DNA of 64,000 bases from Prinia subflava (lineage: Eukaryota; Chordata; Aves; Passeriformes; Cisticolidae): NCBI RefSeq assembly GCF_021018805.1, contig NC_086251.1:16287098-16351097 (forward strand). The letters are read 5' to 3'. A program made the position numbers and the translations under genes. Below the pieces are notes generated by a model that did not search any database, had not been told where the DNA came from, and saw nothing but the letters and a program-made list of their open reading frames with translations. Of the stretch, positions 1 to 11,458 are shown in pieces. The number at the start of each line of letters is the position of its first letter. Positions within the stretch are counted from its first letter, which is position 1.

Positions 1-1754
1 TCTTCCTCTTGGGCACTAGAACAAGCTCCTGTTCAGCTCAGCATGGTGCCTGCGAAACTCTGAGCTCTGCCTCTGGCTTGTTTTCATCAACAGCACCCAG
101 CGTCAGCTGCACACAAGGCAAATCATAAGCAAATAGGCACGGGGAGCTCTTCAGCCCTGCACAGTAACCAGCTGGCAGGACTGAAGGGCTGCAGGTGCCG
201 TCTCACACCTCCCCGTGGTTAGAGGTGGTTTCCCAACACAGCCAACCTGCAGCAAGGGTGGTAAGCACCACATTCTGTCCTTAAATGCCACTCCATGAAA
301 AGGACCGCAGCACTTTGCTGTTAGCCACACAATCCCTCCTCGGCTGTGGGTGCCAGGCTGGCAGATAACCTGCCCTTGTGGTAAACCTAAAATTTCCCTC
401 GACTACTAGTTTAGAAAACAACACAAAAGGGCTTGAAAACTCCAAGATCTGGTGTTCAACCACCATTCAGCTGGCCAGCTCACAGAAAGGATCGTTGATT
501 CTAATAAAGTCCAGGCTCCCAGTCTGTACACAAGACAGTGCAAGGGCACCAGCAAGGCCAGCACTGGGAGCTGTTTTGGGGAGCCAATGGGTCCCAGCCC
601 ACAGGCACCCCTCCTGGGGAGGAACTGAAGAATCTACCCCCCTCACAGGGAGCACCTCCAAAAGGGTAGGGAAAGGCACCAGAAATCATAACAGGGAAAT
701 TATCCAGATTGGCCATTCCTAGTGGAAGAAAAATGCCCGTTTATAAAAGATAGGTTCTTTTGCAAGACTTTGAGGTGAACAACTGATCTTGCTGAGAAGT
801 GGTGGCTGTGCAGAGCCCCCAGCATCCTTCCTGCCACCCAGGAGACCCTTCCTCCCTCGCAAGCACGGCCGGCAGCTTCTTCGACAAGAATGGCAGGAAA
901 TCGGGAGCAGAAGGCAAGAAAAACCCCTGGGATAAGCACGGTAACTCGGAAGGAACAACACTTCACAGACAACCGTACCCGCCTCCATCCGGCCATTTTA
1001 AGGGTGGAGGAAAAGGTTAAAAAAAAACAACCCAGAACTGTCCCTCGTTCACGCAGCTGGCAACACATCGGGTATCAATTAACGCCGCTGTTATCAGAGC
1101 TTGTCATCTCCCCCTCGGTCGGCGTTACAGCCAGAAACAAGGCGAACAGGCCTGAAGGGAGCACCCACTTGGTCCAGCCCTGCACCTCCCAAGGATGGGG
1201 ACCCCGCAAAGAGCTTCCCCAGCACCCCCAGGGAGGAGCCAGCAGGCAGAGCTCCAGCCAGGCAGCGCCACTCCAGCTGCCAAAGCGGGGTTTGCTCTGG
1301 AAGCCACCGGCCCCTTCCCACTTCTCCAGCCTCCCTTGCTACGTTCGCTGCTGTAAGCAAGCACTGAGGAAAAAAAAAATCCCAAATCCTCGACAACAGA
1401 GCGGGATGTCAGACAAGGGGCACAGGGCATCGGGCAAGGGGCATGCAAGCGGTGCCTTGCCTGGCAGGGTGGGGCTGGACTCAGTTCCAAGACAAAAAGA
1501 GCATTCCGTGGCATGGAAACCAGAGTACCTAAAACACGAGAGCGGCAGCCTGCTCGGGCACATCTCGCTGCCCCCGGGCGCAGGAGCAGGCACGGCGGGG
1601 CTGCTGCCAGCCAACCCCGCGCTGCCGGAGGCGCTTTCTAACCGGGACAAACCCGGTTTGCAGGGAAACGGGGTAAATTAGCCGCACGTCTGGATGGATT
1701 ATCTCACGAGAAACTTTCTCAGGAAAGGCAGCCTCTCCAGCCTGGATAGAATGT
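1..1754 (-). other. CD81: 5' part of CD81 intron 1 (no exon seen)
   Basis: This stretch lies just downstream, in the CD81 sense, of the coding exon 1 donor, so it is the beginning of CD81 intron 1. I looked for the second coding exon, which should continue transmembrane segment 1 with a Gly-rich stretch, and did not see it; it must lie left of the window. The sequence becomes CpG-rich from about 1550 rightwards as it merges with the promoter island. A 263-codon plus-strand open frame (890..1681) resembles no family I know and is best explained by GC-rich composition. Confidence 0.7.
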
Positions 1755-2397
1755 GCATCCTAAAATAACTTCCCGGGCGGCGGGGCCGCGGGCCCGGCGC
1801 GGGGCCAGCGCGGCGGGCCCGGCTGCGGGCGGGGGGCCCCGATCGCCCGTGTGTGCCGAACGCCCCCTCCTCTGCGGCGGGGCCGGCGCCTCCCCGCCCC
1901 TCCCTCCGCCTGGCAGCATCCTGCATCCCTCCCTCCTCCCTCCCTGCCTGCGAGCGCCGCTTTCCCCAGCGCAGACCCACGGCGAGAGGGGCTGCGGAGC
2001 CGCCCCGGCCCTGCCCGCCGCCTTCCCGCCCGGGAACATCTCCGGCGGCTGGATGCGAGCATCTGAAAGGTCTCTCCAACCTCAAACCGGCCTACGATTC
2101 TACCTCCCCCTCTGCGCATCTATTTAAAAAACAGACATAAATAGATATGCATGTACAATTACACACACACGCGTGCATTAAAATAAAAAAAGCAAAGGAT
2201 AACCAGCCCCTCCGCCCTCCAAAAAAAAAAAAATTGAAAAAGAAGCAGCCTCTAAGGCACATCCCAGACAGCAAGTCTCAATGCTGGGGGGCAAGAAGGA
2301 GGCTAAACCCAGGCGCAGGCGGACGAGCCATATTGCAGCCCCCTAATTTAAAGGCTGGGGGGGCTCATCCCCCGCTCCCCGCCGCCCCTGTGCTCAC

Positions 2398-2463
2398 CCA
2401 GAAGATGAAGTTGAAGACGAAAAGCAGGTATTTGATGCACTTGGTGCAGCCTTCCACTCCCAT
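2398..2463 (-). CDS. CD81: CD81 tetraspanin, coding exon 1 (partial gene)
   Basis: The 66-bp exon encodes 22 residues beginning MGVEGCTKCIKYLLFVFNF and ending IFW. This is the near-invariant CD81 N-terminus: a short cytosolic tail with two juxtamembrane cysteines (Cys6 and Cys9, palmitoylation sites in the family) and the start of transmembrane segment 1. The ATG is at 2463 reading leftwards. A consensus donor follows the Trp codon (GT at 2397..2396), and known CD81 genes split at this same residue. CD81 is a plasma-membrane tetraspanin that organises partners such as CD19 and integrins; it is also a known cell-surface receptor for human hepatitis C virus. The other exons lie beyond the left edge. 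Orientation and placement next to TSPAN32 agree with mammalian synteny. Confidence 0.95.
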
Positions 2464-2548
2464 GGCGACGGCTCTCCCAAATCTGTGCTGCCTGGCTGAG
2501 CGGGCGGCGGGCGCGCAAACCCCGCCCCGCCCCCGCCCCGGAAACGCC

Positions 2549-2662
2549 TCCCGGACACGCCCCGGACACGCCCCGGACACGCCCCGGACACGCCCCGGAC
2601 ACGCCCCGGACACGCCCCGGACACGCCCCGGACACGCCCCGGACACGCCCCGGACACGCCCC
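2549..2662. repeat. Perfect 11-bp minisatellite, 10 copies
   Basis: The unit CCCCGGACACG (plus strand) repeats at exact 11-bp spacing, with GGACACG cores at 2553, 2564, 2575, 2586, 2597, 2608, 2619, 2630, 2641 and 2652, with no mismatch. Each unit carries two CpGs. The array ends 86 bp upstream of the CD81 start codon, so it lies in the core promoter or 5' UTR. The absence of divergence suggests recent expansion, gene conversion, or an assembly effect. Confidence 0.95.
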
Positions 2663-2719
2663 GGGAGCGGGGGCTCCACAGCCGCCCCCCTCGCCTTCCA
2701 AAACTGGGGGGCCGCCTGC

Positions 2720-3170
2720 TGTTCCCTCCTTTTATTCTTCTTTTTTCTTTTTTTTTTTCCTTTTTTACCCCACTTTTCCCATTTCCTAATTTTTCCTAAC
2801 TCCTCTTTTCCTTTTTGCTTCCCCCCCTTTTTCTATTATCCCTCTTGATTTTCTTTTTTCTTCTTCCTTTTAATTTTCTCTTCCCTTCTTTCCCCCTTAT
2901 TTAATTCTTCCCTTCCCTTCCCTTCCCTTCCCTTCCCTTCCCTTCCCTTCCCTTCCCTTCCCTTCCCTTCCCTTCCCTTCCCTTCCCTTCCCTTCCCTTC
3001 CCTTCCCTTCCCTTCCCTTCCCTTCCCATCTTCCTTTTTTTCTTTCCTCCCTTTTTCTTTTTTCTCTTCTTTCTTTCATCTTCACTCATTTTTTTTTCCT
3101 CATCTCTTCCCCCCCTTTTCTTTTTTTTTCCTTTTTTATATGTGCTCTCATTTATTTGTTTTCCCCTTCT
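2720..3170. repeat. Polypyrimidine tract upstream of CD81
   Basis: About 450 bp of the plus strand is almost entirely C and T (purine-rich on the CD81 sense strand), with T runs, CCCTTT runs and an embedded perfect pentanucleotide array. Such homopurine-homopyrimidine DNA can form triplex structures. A shorter similar tract lies at 3657..3780. Confidence 0.85.
2908..3027. repeat. (TTCCC)24 pentanucleotide microsatellite
   Basis: Exactly 120 bp of uninterrupted TTCCC repeats (GGGAA on the CD81 sense strand), 24 units, is embedded in the longer polypyrimidine tract. The array ends abruptly where CCC is followed by ATC at 3028. Confidence 0.97.
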
Positions 3171-5571
3171 TCTTGCCCCCCGGGGGCAGCTCACAACAAA
3201 GTTTCCTATCCACAGGTAGGAGCCACGGGGGCAGGTGTTGGAGGGCTGTAGGAACACTCCTTCCCAAACCTGACCACCATCCCTTAAAACTCACTGCCAT
3301 CTCCTAAACATCACCAGCCCGGGGTGCAGGGAGAAACCTCTGTGAATAGATTGCAGGAGGGTTTTGTATTTCTATACAGAAAAGTTTGAGGGTGAATTCA
3401 TGAGGGGATTCCCCCTCTCCCTCAAAAAAAAAAAGAGCAAACGACTTTTAAGTTAACACTATCAGTTTGACACTCAGAAGCGTTTCTTCATTTCCCCTTC
3501 TAATTTTATTGCTAAATCTGCTCTGCTGAACGGGTTTTGTCTAGGCTTGTGGCTTTGGTACTGCAAGCAGTTGCATCAAGTTCAGTAGAAACACTCAGGA
3601 TGTTTTTCCTTGGTTACTGGGTAACAAGAGCATCAGGGGGGCTTCAGGACTGCCCACCAAGGAGATTCCTCCCCTTTTTTCTTCTTTTTTTCTTTTTTTT
3701 TTTAATTTTCCTTCCTCACTTTTCCCATTTCCTTTTTTCCCCCTAACTCCTCTTTCCTGTTTTTACCCCTTTTTCCTAAGAAAAACAAACAAACAAAAAG
3801 GGTCACACATATCAACAGGCTTGAGAATTTTAGTTAACTCCCTCCCCTCTCAAAGCTACACAGCAGAAGCACAGTGAAATTTCCCAAGCTTTCGGCTGAG
3901 ACCCACTTTGGCTCACTCGCTCATCCTTAGAAATAGAAATTGTTCTCACCCCGTGTTGAGCTTCCAGGAAGCTCATTCACTTCTCCAGGACAGGGTACTA
4001 AGTCACACAACCAGAGCATAGGAGGATGCCTGGAAAAGGCATCAGTGAGCAGCTCCAGCCAAGGTCAGCACCTCACCGAGCTAAATATGAACCTGGCACC
4101 TGCCCGCAGCGTCGTTTGTGGAAACCTGCCCTCTTCCTGCATGGGCACTTCCCTCCAGTGAAGGGTTTCAGGGAGCAGCTCCTGAGCCAGGAATTTTCAC
4201 ACTCTGATAGAGTCTTCCCAGCCATGCATCCCATAGTCAGGAATGAGCTTTGGCTATCACACATTTCCTACATACGCATGTTGAAATCAAGTCAGCTTCT
4301 TCCAAAATCATCCCATTGCCCTCAGGGATGAGTTGGTTCAGGGCTTTGTCATGTTCATCAAAACTTTCTGTGCCCCTCAGTAACAGCCCGTGCACTCCAT
4401 GGCAGCAGGGACCAGGAATGAATAGAAATTGGCCCTGTTCCCTAATTACTTATGCTGAGTATGTCCCCGATTGTGGGCTTGCCATGGATTCATAACCCCT
4501 TTGTCTCTAAGCCACATTCACTCATCCAGACTTACCAACAAAGCCAGGGGCTCACCAGGCTACTTATGCATGTAACTGCTGTCCCGAATTATCAGCATGA
4601 CCCATCTGGTTACGGCAATAGCTGTAATCCTGTGTGGCTCCTGCTCGTCAACCCAAGTGGCAACGGCAGGATCCCAAAGCTGCTCACTCGCCACACCACA
4701 GCGCCCCACAATGTCTTCTTTTCTGCACCTCTGTTCTTTGCAGCTATAAATAGTACAATCCCCCAGCCCAAGAGAAAAAAAGGAAAATATGTAGATGTTC
4801 AAAACAGGAGACTTTTATGAACCAAGCAGCCTCTTGTGCACTTAGGCAGCTGTTCCCAGAAAAACTTTCAGAGATGCTGCTTGGAGAGTCTGAGTGGGAG
4901 AGGAAGGAACCAGCAGCAGCAAGGTCTTCAGCAGCAGCAGCTCCACCACTCATGGGGGAAAATGACTCAAATCAACTTTTGTGCACTGGAGAGCAGGCAA
5001 CCCTAGCTGCAATCACTGCCACAAGGCTGGTGTTGAAACTGCTTCCAGGGAGCCTAGGATTGCTTTTGATTTATGTTCTTTTTATCTCCCTCACTGTGGC
5101 TTTTCTTTTCTTGCTTGCTGCCCTTTTTTTCTCCTATGATGAGGAGTGAAGGAAAATGGAAAACAAGAAATAAACCTTTTTGTATCCTCCAAAACTTGTA
5201 ATAGCCAACAATTTGGAGCCAACAGAGTTCTGTTTCTTGGACCTTCCTTCAGGTTCTGTTGGAGCACATGTCACTCAGGGACAGCTGTGGCCCTGGCAGG
5301 ACAGCAGGGGCACATCTCCTACAACAAGAAGCACTCAGGTACAGCCTAAAACCTACTGGGTTTAAAATGGCCATGCCAACAAAGTCTTTTCCAAAGGTTG
5401 GAAGTGAAAAAGTATTTCAAGCTTTGTCTTTTCATCATGTTGTTATTTCAAGCAGCTCAGCTGGGTACATTTGAAAACTTTGGCCTTTAGGTACAGGGAG
5501 AAAAATCCCATCACCATAGCACAGTGACAAGATACTGTTTCCCAGGACTGTGTGTGATTTCAGGTGTTGCA

Positions 5572-5630
5572 TACTCATTTCTCATGTTTCGTACTCATTT
5601 CTCATGTTTCGTACTCATTTCTCACACTGC
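5572..5630. repeat. 20-bp tandem repeat, about 2.7 copies
   Basis: The unit TACTCATTTCTCATGTTTCG occurs twice in full and then partially, with the third copy diverging after CTCA. It is a simple local duplication with no evident function. Confidence 0.85.
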
Positions 5631-8600
5631 ATTATTTGCTGTACAGCCCATAAAGTACCACAACTACCTTCCCAAGGCTCTCAGTGACTTTATCACTCTT
5701 TATAAATAAGTAAAGCTAATTTGCAAAAATTCAGTTCGTGTCTGGGTGTCACATGCCAGCATTGAGTGTGAGTGCTATGAATAGGGCTGATGACTTCCCT
5801 CTTCAGGAGGAAAAGCTGGTTCAAGTGCTCAGGGTGTGCAGTCGTTCACAGAGCAGCCAGCTGCAGGCAGGGCTGGCAGGAAGCTACCTACCTCCTCCAA
5901 GCCTTTCATCCCAAAAAAACCCACCAAAAACCTCTAACAATGTTTTTTAAAAAAGCCCCCAAACCCCAAATTACAAAAAACAAACCCATCCCCAAGTGGC
6001 TGTTTGAAGTGCTTCTGCAATTGGGTTTGTAGGCAGAGTGAAGCAGCTGAGAGCGGAGATGCTTGCAGTGTTTCTGTTTGGCTTGGGTGCTGGGGTTTTT
6101 TGTGAACCTGTTTATAAAACCAGTGTCATGCCTGTGGGTTCTGGCCCCTCTGGGTATGACTCACCAGGTCGGTTAGAGCAGATGCTGCCTGCCAGCTCGA
6201 GTGTAGCAGAACATCTCTCACCAGCAGGACTCATCACACCCAGCCCCTGGGGCTTTGAGCTCTTTATCCCACAGAGATGCCCACCTGCCTTCCAGCAGCT
6301 CCCCCTTAAACTCCCTTTGTTTTATAAAAAGTGAGGGAGGGGGATGAGGGGACGACAGACACACATCCTCCCCAGCTCTTACACAGGCCTGAAGGGCTGG
6401 CAACCGGGATGTGAATTGATTACCATCAAGGCAGAATCTAAACACCTACTGACAGGGGTCTGCAGGAGATTCGGGAGAGGAGATGGGAATCCCTCATCCA
6501 CTGGGGACCACAGGATGCCTGCTGATGTGATACTCTGACTGCATGCTTTGGGCTTGCACGGCAATCCCCCTGCCCTCCTCAGCAAGCTCAAAACTGGTGG
6601 ATAAACCATGGGAATAAAATGCACATCATCTGGCTGGTGAGGTCCTAGTTAGCTTTTAAGCACTACTTCACATTTTTATTGCAAAATGCAACAGAAATAG
6701 CCTGAATTTCCAATTTACCTCTAGTGGTAAAAAAAAATCAAACAAAAGCAGCATCACCAAAGATCTTTAAATAGGACATTTGGGAGATGCATGATAAGAA
6801 ACTCAGAAATTCATTCTGTGGGAGGCTAATAGTCCCAGAGCACATAGGGGTAACTTCCTTGGCAGCCAGCACCCCATAATGCTGCTTTTCAAGGAGGAGA
6901 CTTGAGCAAGGGCACACTGCAGTGTATAGCCTATGGCCTATGGAGCTCCACCAGAGGAGATCCATCTACATCCCTGGGGAGCAGCCAACACCTTCATTTT
7001 GGATAGAAAAACTATCAGTATGAGGAATGTAACCCCCATGTCTAAGGGGACATTTTCAGAATACCTTTTCTGTGCCCCAGCAGGAGTGGATGGTGCCTGC
7101 TTATCCAAAAATCCCCATGCCCATCTCTGCAAGCTGAGTCAAAGCACGGTGACAGTGTGGGGGGTTGCACTTGCCCTGCAGCCTCAGGGGAGAGGGATGC
7201 AGCAAGCACAGACCTGTAGCTGAGCCTGAAGTTTCTGTTTCTAATAAACTCAACAAATGGTTCCCATCTGCCTGGCCTGTCTCTCTGTCATCCTTAAATA
7301 TTTATATCAATGTATCTATGGTGATAGGTCAGGTTATATAAGTCGGGGGAAGGACAACATCAGTTCTTGCTGGAGCTCCAGCCGAGGGAAAGAAAAAACC
7401 CGAGTGGGTTTCCTATCCAAGCAGACACTCTCTCTTCTGAGCTCATGAGCTCAGAAAGTGAACATAAGTTTTTCTCAGGGCGTCAGAGAAGGCTGAGCCA
7501 CAGCTGGGCTGAGCTGTGCTTTGGGAGGTGCCATGCGGGAGAGCAAGAGCCCAGCCCATCGATGCAGAGAACTCTTGTTGTATAATCAATGTATAATTCA
7601 TTAGTAGGTGAATAAAGCCTGGAATAGCTTATTGCTGATGTAACAGGGCTAAAAAGAAACCAAGCACGTCTGTGAGCAAGCTGCTGTACGCAGGGGTTAA
7701 ACAATAGCACTTAGAGACGCTGAGAGGAGACGGGGGATTCTGTGTCGGGGTAATATAAACAACCCAGCTAGCTGACTGCCAGTGACTCCGGGGTGAGCAA
7801 TGCAGGGATACATGTATCTTCCTGCCAAGAAATGCTGGGAAGGACCTTTTTTTGCTTGCTGGAGTCTAAGGGAATGGCAACTAGAAGACCCAGGGCTTTG
7901 GCTGTTGGTGGGCACCTCCAGTCTTGTCTGAACTTATTTCTCCCAAGATGTGACACTTCCTGGCAAGCTGAACAACAACCACATGTATCTCTTCCAGATA
8001 AAGAAGTGGGTTTTTTTCCCCTTGACCCTCCTAGCAGAGGTGGATATGCAGTTTGCCTCCAGGTATAAATCTGTTTGGTGGATCCCCAAGTGCCAGGTGA
8101 TGAAAGTGGCAGTAGCTTTGTGCTGGGCGTGAGAGGGATGGCATGGTGGGCAGTGGAGTGGGTTCACCAGCAGGCCTGCAGTCAGTCACGGCTTTGACAG
8201 CTCCAGCCAAAAGCTGCAAAACACATACAGCCTGTGTTTTTCCAAAACAGCCTCTGAGACCTCTCCAGAGCTCTCCCTCTTTGCTCCCAGGCTCTTCCCT
8301 GCCGTCCCAAACATTGTTACATCTCTCAGTGGACAGGTTTGACTCTTGCTGCCAGTTGCTCATTTTCCCAGAAGAGGAACTACACAGTTAAGAAATATAT
8401 CACTTTTTGCCCCACCTGCATTTCACTAACAGAGAGATGACACTTCATGTGAAAGTTGCAGGATGTGTGTGATCTAACTGTGTATTCACAGCAGCTTCTG
8501 ACCTCACCTGCTTTCAGCTGTGCTGGCCGAGATCTGTGGGGGGCATCTTCTGCCTCTGGCTGCAGTTCTAGAGGAGAATTACAGCCCGCTGCTTTTCCAA

Positions 8601-8679
8601 ATGCATTACTTCTGCACCTGGTTAGAAAAACATGTGCCTATCAACTATTACTTCCAAAAATATTTTGTGTGTCTGCAGC

Positions 8680-8737
8680 TTATAAACACAGCTTTGTGTT
8701 TATAAACTGCAGCTTATAAACACAGTTATGTTTATAA
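8680..8737. repeat. Two adjacent AT-rich hairpins with forkhead-like cores
   Basis: TTATAAACACA (8680..8690) pairs perfectly with TGTGTTTATAA (8695..8705) across a 4-nt loop. TTATAAACA (8714..8722) pairs perfectly with TGTTTATAA (8729..8737) across a 6-nt loop. The two units are related, sharing CTGCAGCTTATAAACACAG at a 34-bp offset. Each arm carries an ATAAACA core resembling forkhead sites. Confidence 0.85.
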
Positions 8738-10591
8738 CTCCTTGGCAGGAGTTGGTTTCCTTACACTCCAGCACTGCAAGGGTCCACCCAGATCTGCCAG
8801 CTTCTAAGGCTTTGCGAGGACTCACCCAGCAGTGTCTTCTCTAGGAGCACACTGCAGGCATCAGTCCAAGCTGCACAGTGAAGGGGTTGTTGCACAAGGA
8901 AGTTGTATTTCAAGGACAGTAGGAACTCACAAACACTCAGTCAAAAGGGCAGGAAATAGCAAACCAGTTTGGAGTCAAGACAGCACACCACAAGGCTGAA
9001 AAAGTCTCACTCTCCTCACCACCAAACCCCTGTAGAGAGTTACTGTATTATTTAGCCTGTGCTTTCCACAAGTGCTCTAAGCATCATCCACTGCCATCAG
9101 AGCAGGCACTGGGAAAGCTCCTCTGGCTCGTAAGCAAGCTGTGGACAGTCCAGCCACGAGCATATGGTGAGCCCCCTGTAGGGTGTCTATGGAATTTAAT
9201 GGTCCTGCTGGCAGAGCAGTGCCTGAGCAGTGCGTGGGCAGTGAGGAGCAGCACAAAAGGTGCTCGCTGCTGCCACGGGCATCTGATGTTCCCCAGCCCT
9301 GCAGGCTTATAGGTAGCCCCAAAGGTGGCCACACAGGCCAGAGCAACCTGGCCTTCTGCTGGTCCCTCTTCCCATGTCCTCACATGGAGCTGGGGGTTGT
9401 CTAAAGTAAAAGGAAAAGGTAACTCATGAGCAGAAGGTAGGGCATGCTCAGAGAGAGGCAGACTCCGAGTGCCCAGATGACCTTAGTGGAAATAACTGAT
9501 AATTGCTGCAACTTCATTGACAAGTGGCTGGAGCCAATTCACAACTAAATATTTAACTTTGCACCTTTGGTCTGAAAATTCTAATTTTTTTTCCTCCCAT
9601 ATATGCCTACATAAATAGGATTTCTTTCCTAGCAGAGTGTGAGTGTTGACATGCTTATAACAAACAGCTTCCTCTAGAGCAAACCCCAGGAAGGCTCACT
9701 GCTCTGCAGGTGTTTCCTAGTCTGGCTGCCGGCTGGCATCCCCAATGCTCAGCTCCATGCTCTTCTCAACACTGTGTAAATCTTGGCACCACACATCAGT
9801 AAGTTCCTGGGGTTTTGCTCTGGTCGCACAAGAGCTGTAATTTGTCCCTAGCTGGCAGAAAATTAGGGACTAGTAAGAGCAAAAACATGCATTGTAGGAC
9901 AGGGATTTTTTGTTGGCAGAGGTGTAAAAACACTGTTTAACACCCATCCACTCCAGAGCTCCATCCAGCCATCCCTCGGTGCTGCCACTTCTACAACTGT
10001 GAACAAGATGTTAACACTGCACATTTCTGTAGCGAGTTTCTAAAAATCAAGGAGCTGAAGGTATCTGCTTTCCTGCTTCTGGAAATCACAGCAGGATGCC
10101 ATCACAGGGTGGCAGGAGCCCCTGCTGTTACACACAACACAAACTCTGGGAGAAGAGCACGTCCAACCAGGCATGGCTCTGTCACCTCCTTGTTGAAGGT
10201 GCTGCTCCTTGTAGCAGAACTCCAGTAGCCTGTGAAATGGGAATAAAGCTCATGAGATAGCCAATGGCTGGACACATTCTTCTCTTTTTATCTCCTGCTG
10301 CCCTGTGATGACATCCCCCTGTAATTTTCAGGAGCACAGAAGCAGATACCTTCCTCATGTATATGCTACCCCTATGCCTTTACATTAAAAACTGACCTGG
10401 GAAGGTGGAGCTCCTAAAGCTTCAGCAGTCTTGGTGGTGTTTTTTTAACAGAGGTGTTCTGTACTCTTTGATGAGGCTTGAGGAGGTAACCCACACCAAT
10501 GACATCACCTCACCAATGTTTTTGATATGGTAGAATATCAGCAATTAACCAGACAATGCAGAGTGGTGTACAAGATCTGACTACCTAATCC

Positions 10592-11458
10592 TCAAAAAAG
10601 TGAAACCATAGACATTTCTTCCATATAAATACTCTGGTCATTCAGCTTACACACATCCTTAAGCATTTTTCCTGCCTCTGCTTGCATTACTCCCTGAGAG
10701 GTACCTGTCTGCTGTCCCATCAGCTGGCTGAGGGTGGAATGAGGCTGGTGAGCTGCTCCTTTTCCCCCAAAGGACCAGCGCCATCCTCTCCCTCCAGCAC
10801 ACTGCTGGGACAGGCTGCCTGGGGAATATCTCTTCCCAGCACTGAAAGAATTACTGAGTTCCCCCCATGACGTAAATCTCCAAGCAATGCAGGCAGCTTC
10901 ATGCATGGCACAAAAAAGAGGAGGAATGATAGCCTTTTGCAAGAAATTCATCTTTATTGAAGCAACCATGAGTCGCATGAGCTGCCAGCTGGCCTGAGGA
11001 GTAACAATAGCAGTGGCCTGACAGTAGCAGCTGGAGCTCACAGGAGCGATTGTCTCTTTCCAGAGAACAGTATATGTGATGTTACATATACACGTGTAAG
11101 TGAATACTTCCCCACTAGAAAGTACATATGCTTGGAAGTGCATATCACACCCAATGCCCTGCCAGACTGAGGTGTGTTGGTGACTGCCAGGAGGTAGCTC
11201 GGATATTACACTGAATAGTTTGAACTTCATCCTGCTTCCAGTGAAGTCAACAGTGAAGCTCTGCTGGTTCCAAGGGCATGGAATGAGAAGTGACAGCCCT
11301 CCCTCAGCCCTCCACAACAACTCTTTCCAATGCAAGGTATTTGCAGCCCAGGTTAAAATGCCAGCCAGGTGCTGTAGGCTGTACTGCTGTTCTTGTACAT
11401 GCAACAGCCCCTGCATGAGGACCAGGATTGTCCTGAACATCAGCACAGGGTTATCCAT
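10592..11458 (-). CDS. Unrecognised 288-codon open reading frame
   Basis: An ATG at 11458 opens a frame of 288 codons to a stop at 10592..10594, unusually long for AT-balanced intergenic DNA. The predicted product begins MDNPVLMFRTILVLMQ and is rich in Trp and Cys, without an obvious signal peptide, long membrane segment or catalytic motif. I do not recognise a family. It lies on the same strand as TSPAN32, about 1.3 kb beyond that gene's predicted polyadenylation signal, so it is probably not part of the TSPAN32 mRNA. No strong promoter was seen. It could be a remnant of an inserted gene or transposon, a lineage-specific single-exon gene, or chance. Low confidence that it is expressed. Confidence 0.25.
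   Translation of the reverse strand: MDNPVLMFRTILVLMQGLLHVQEQQYSLQHLAGILTWAANTLHWKELLWRAEGGLSLLIPCPWNQQSFTVDFTGSRMKFKLFSVISELPPGSHQHTSVWQGIGCDMHFQAYVLSSGEVFTYTCICNITYTVLWKETIAPVSSSCYCQATAIVTPQASWQLMRLMVASIKMNFLQKAIIPPLFCAMHEAACIAWRFTSWGELSNSFSAGKRYSPGSLSQQCAGGRGWRWSFGGKGAAHQPHSTLSQLMGQQTGTSQGVMQAEAGKMLKDVCKLNDQSIYMEEMSMVSLF

Larger units (their letters stand above)
1755..2720 (-). promoter_or_regulatory. CD81: CpG island covering the CD81 promoter, 5' UTR and exon 1
   Basis: A stretch of about 1 kb is very GC-rich and dense in CpG, with GC-box-like runs around 1780..2040 and 2510..2560. It spans CD81 coding exon 1 and the region upstream of its start codon, as expected for a broadly expressed housekeeping-type gene. 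No TATA box was seen near the start, which fits a CpG-island promoter with dispersed starts. The transcription start cannot be fixed from sequence; it should lie right of 2463. The perfect 11-bp array at 2549..2662 sits inside this promoter or 5' UTR. Confidence 0.8.
3171..10591. other. CD81-TSPAN32 intergenic region, left part
   Basis: No gene was recognised in these 7.4 kb. The sequence is unique-looking, with a second pyrimidine-rich patch (3657..3780), A-rich low complexity near 5920..5990, a 20-bp tandem repeat (5572..5630) and paired AT-rich hairpins (8680..8737). A TATA-like motif at 7334 and an AATAAA at 7611 lie on the plus strand, but no supporting gene structure was found. All open frames here are short and match no family I know. 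Confidence 0.6.

Noticed and set aside
890..1681. 263-codon plus-strand open frame
   Set aside because: Low-complexity composition in the flank of a CpG island inside CD81 intron 1; no family features and opposite in strand to the host gene.
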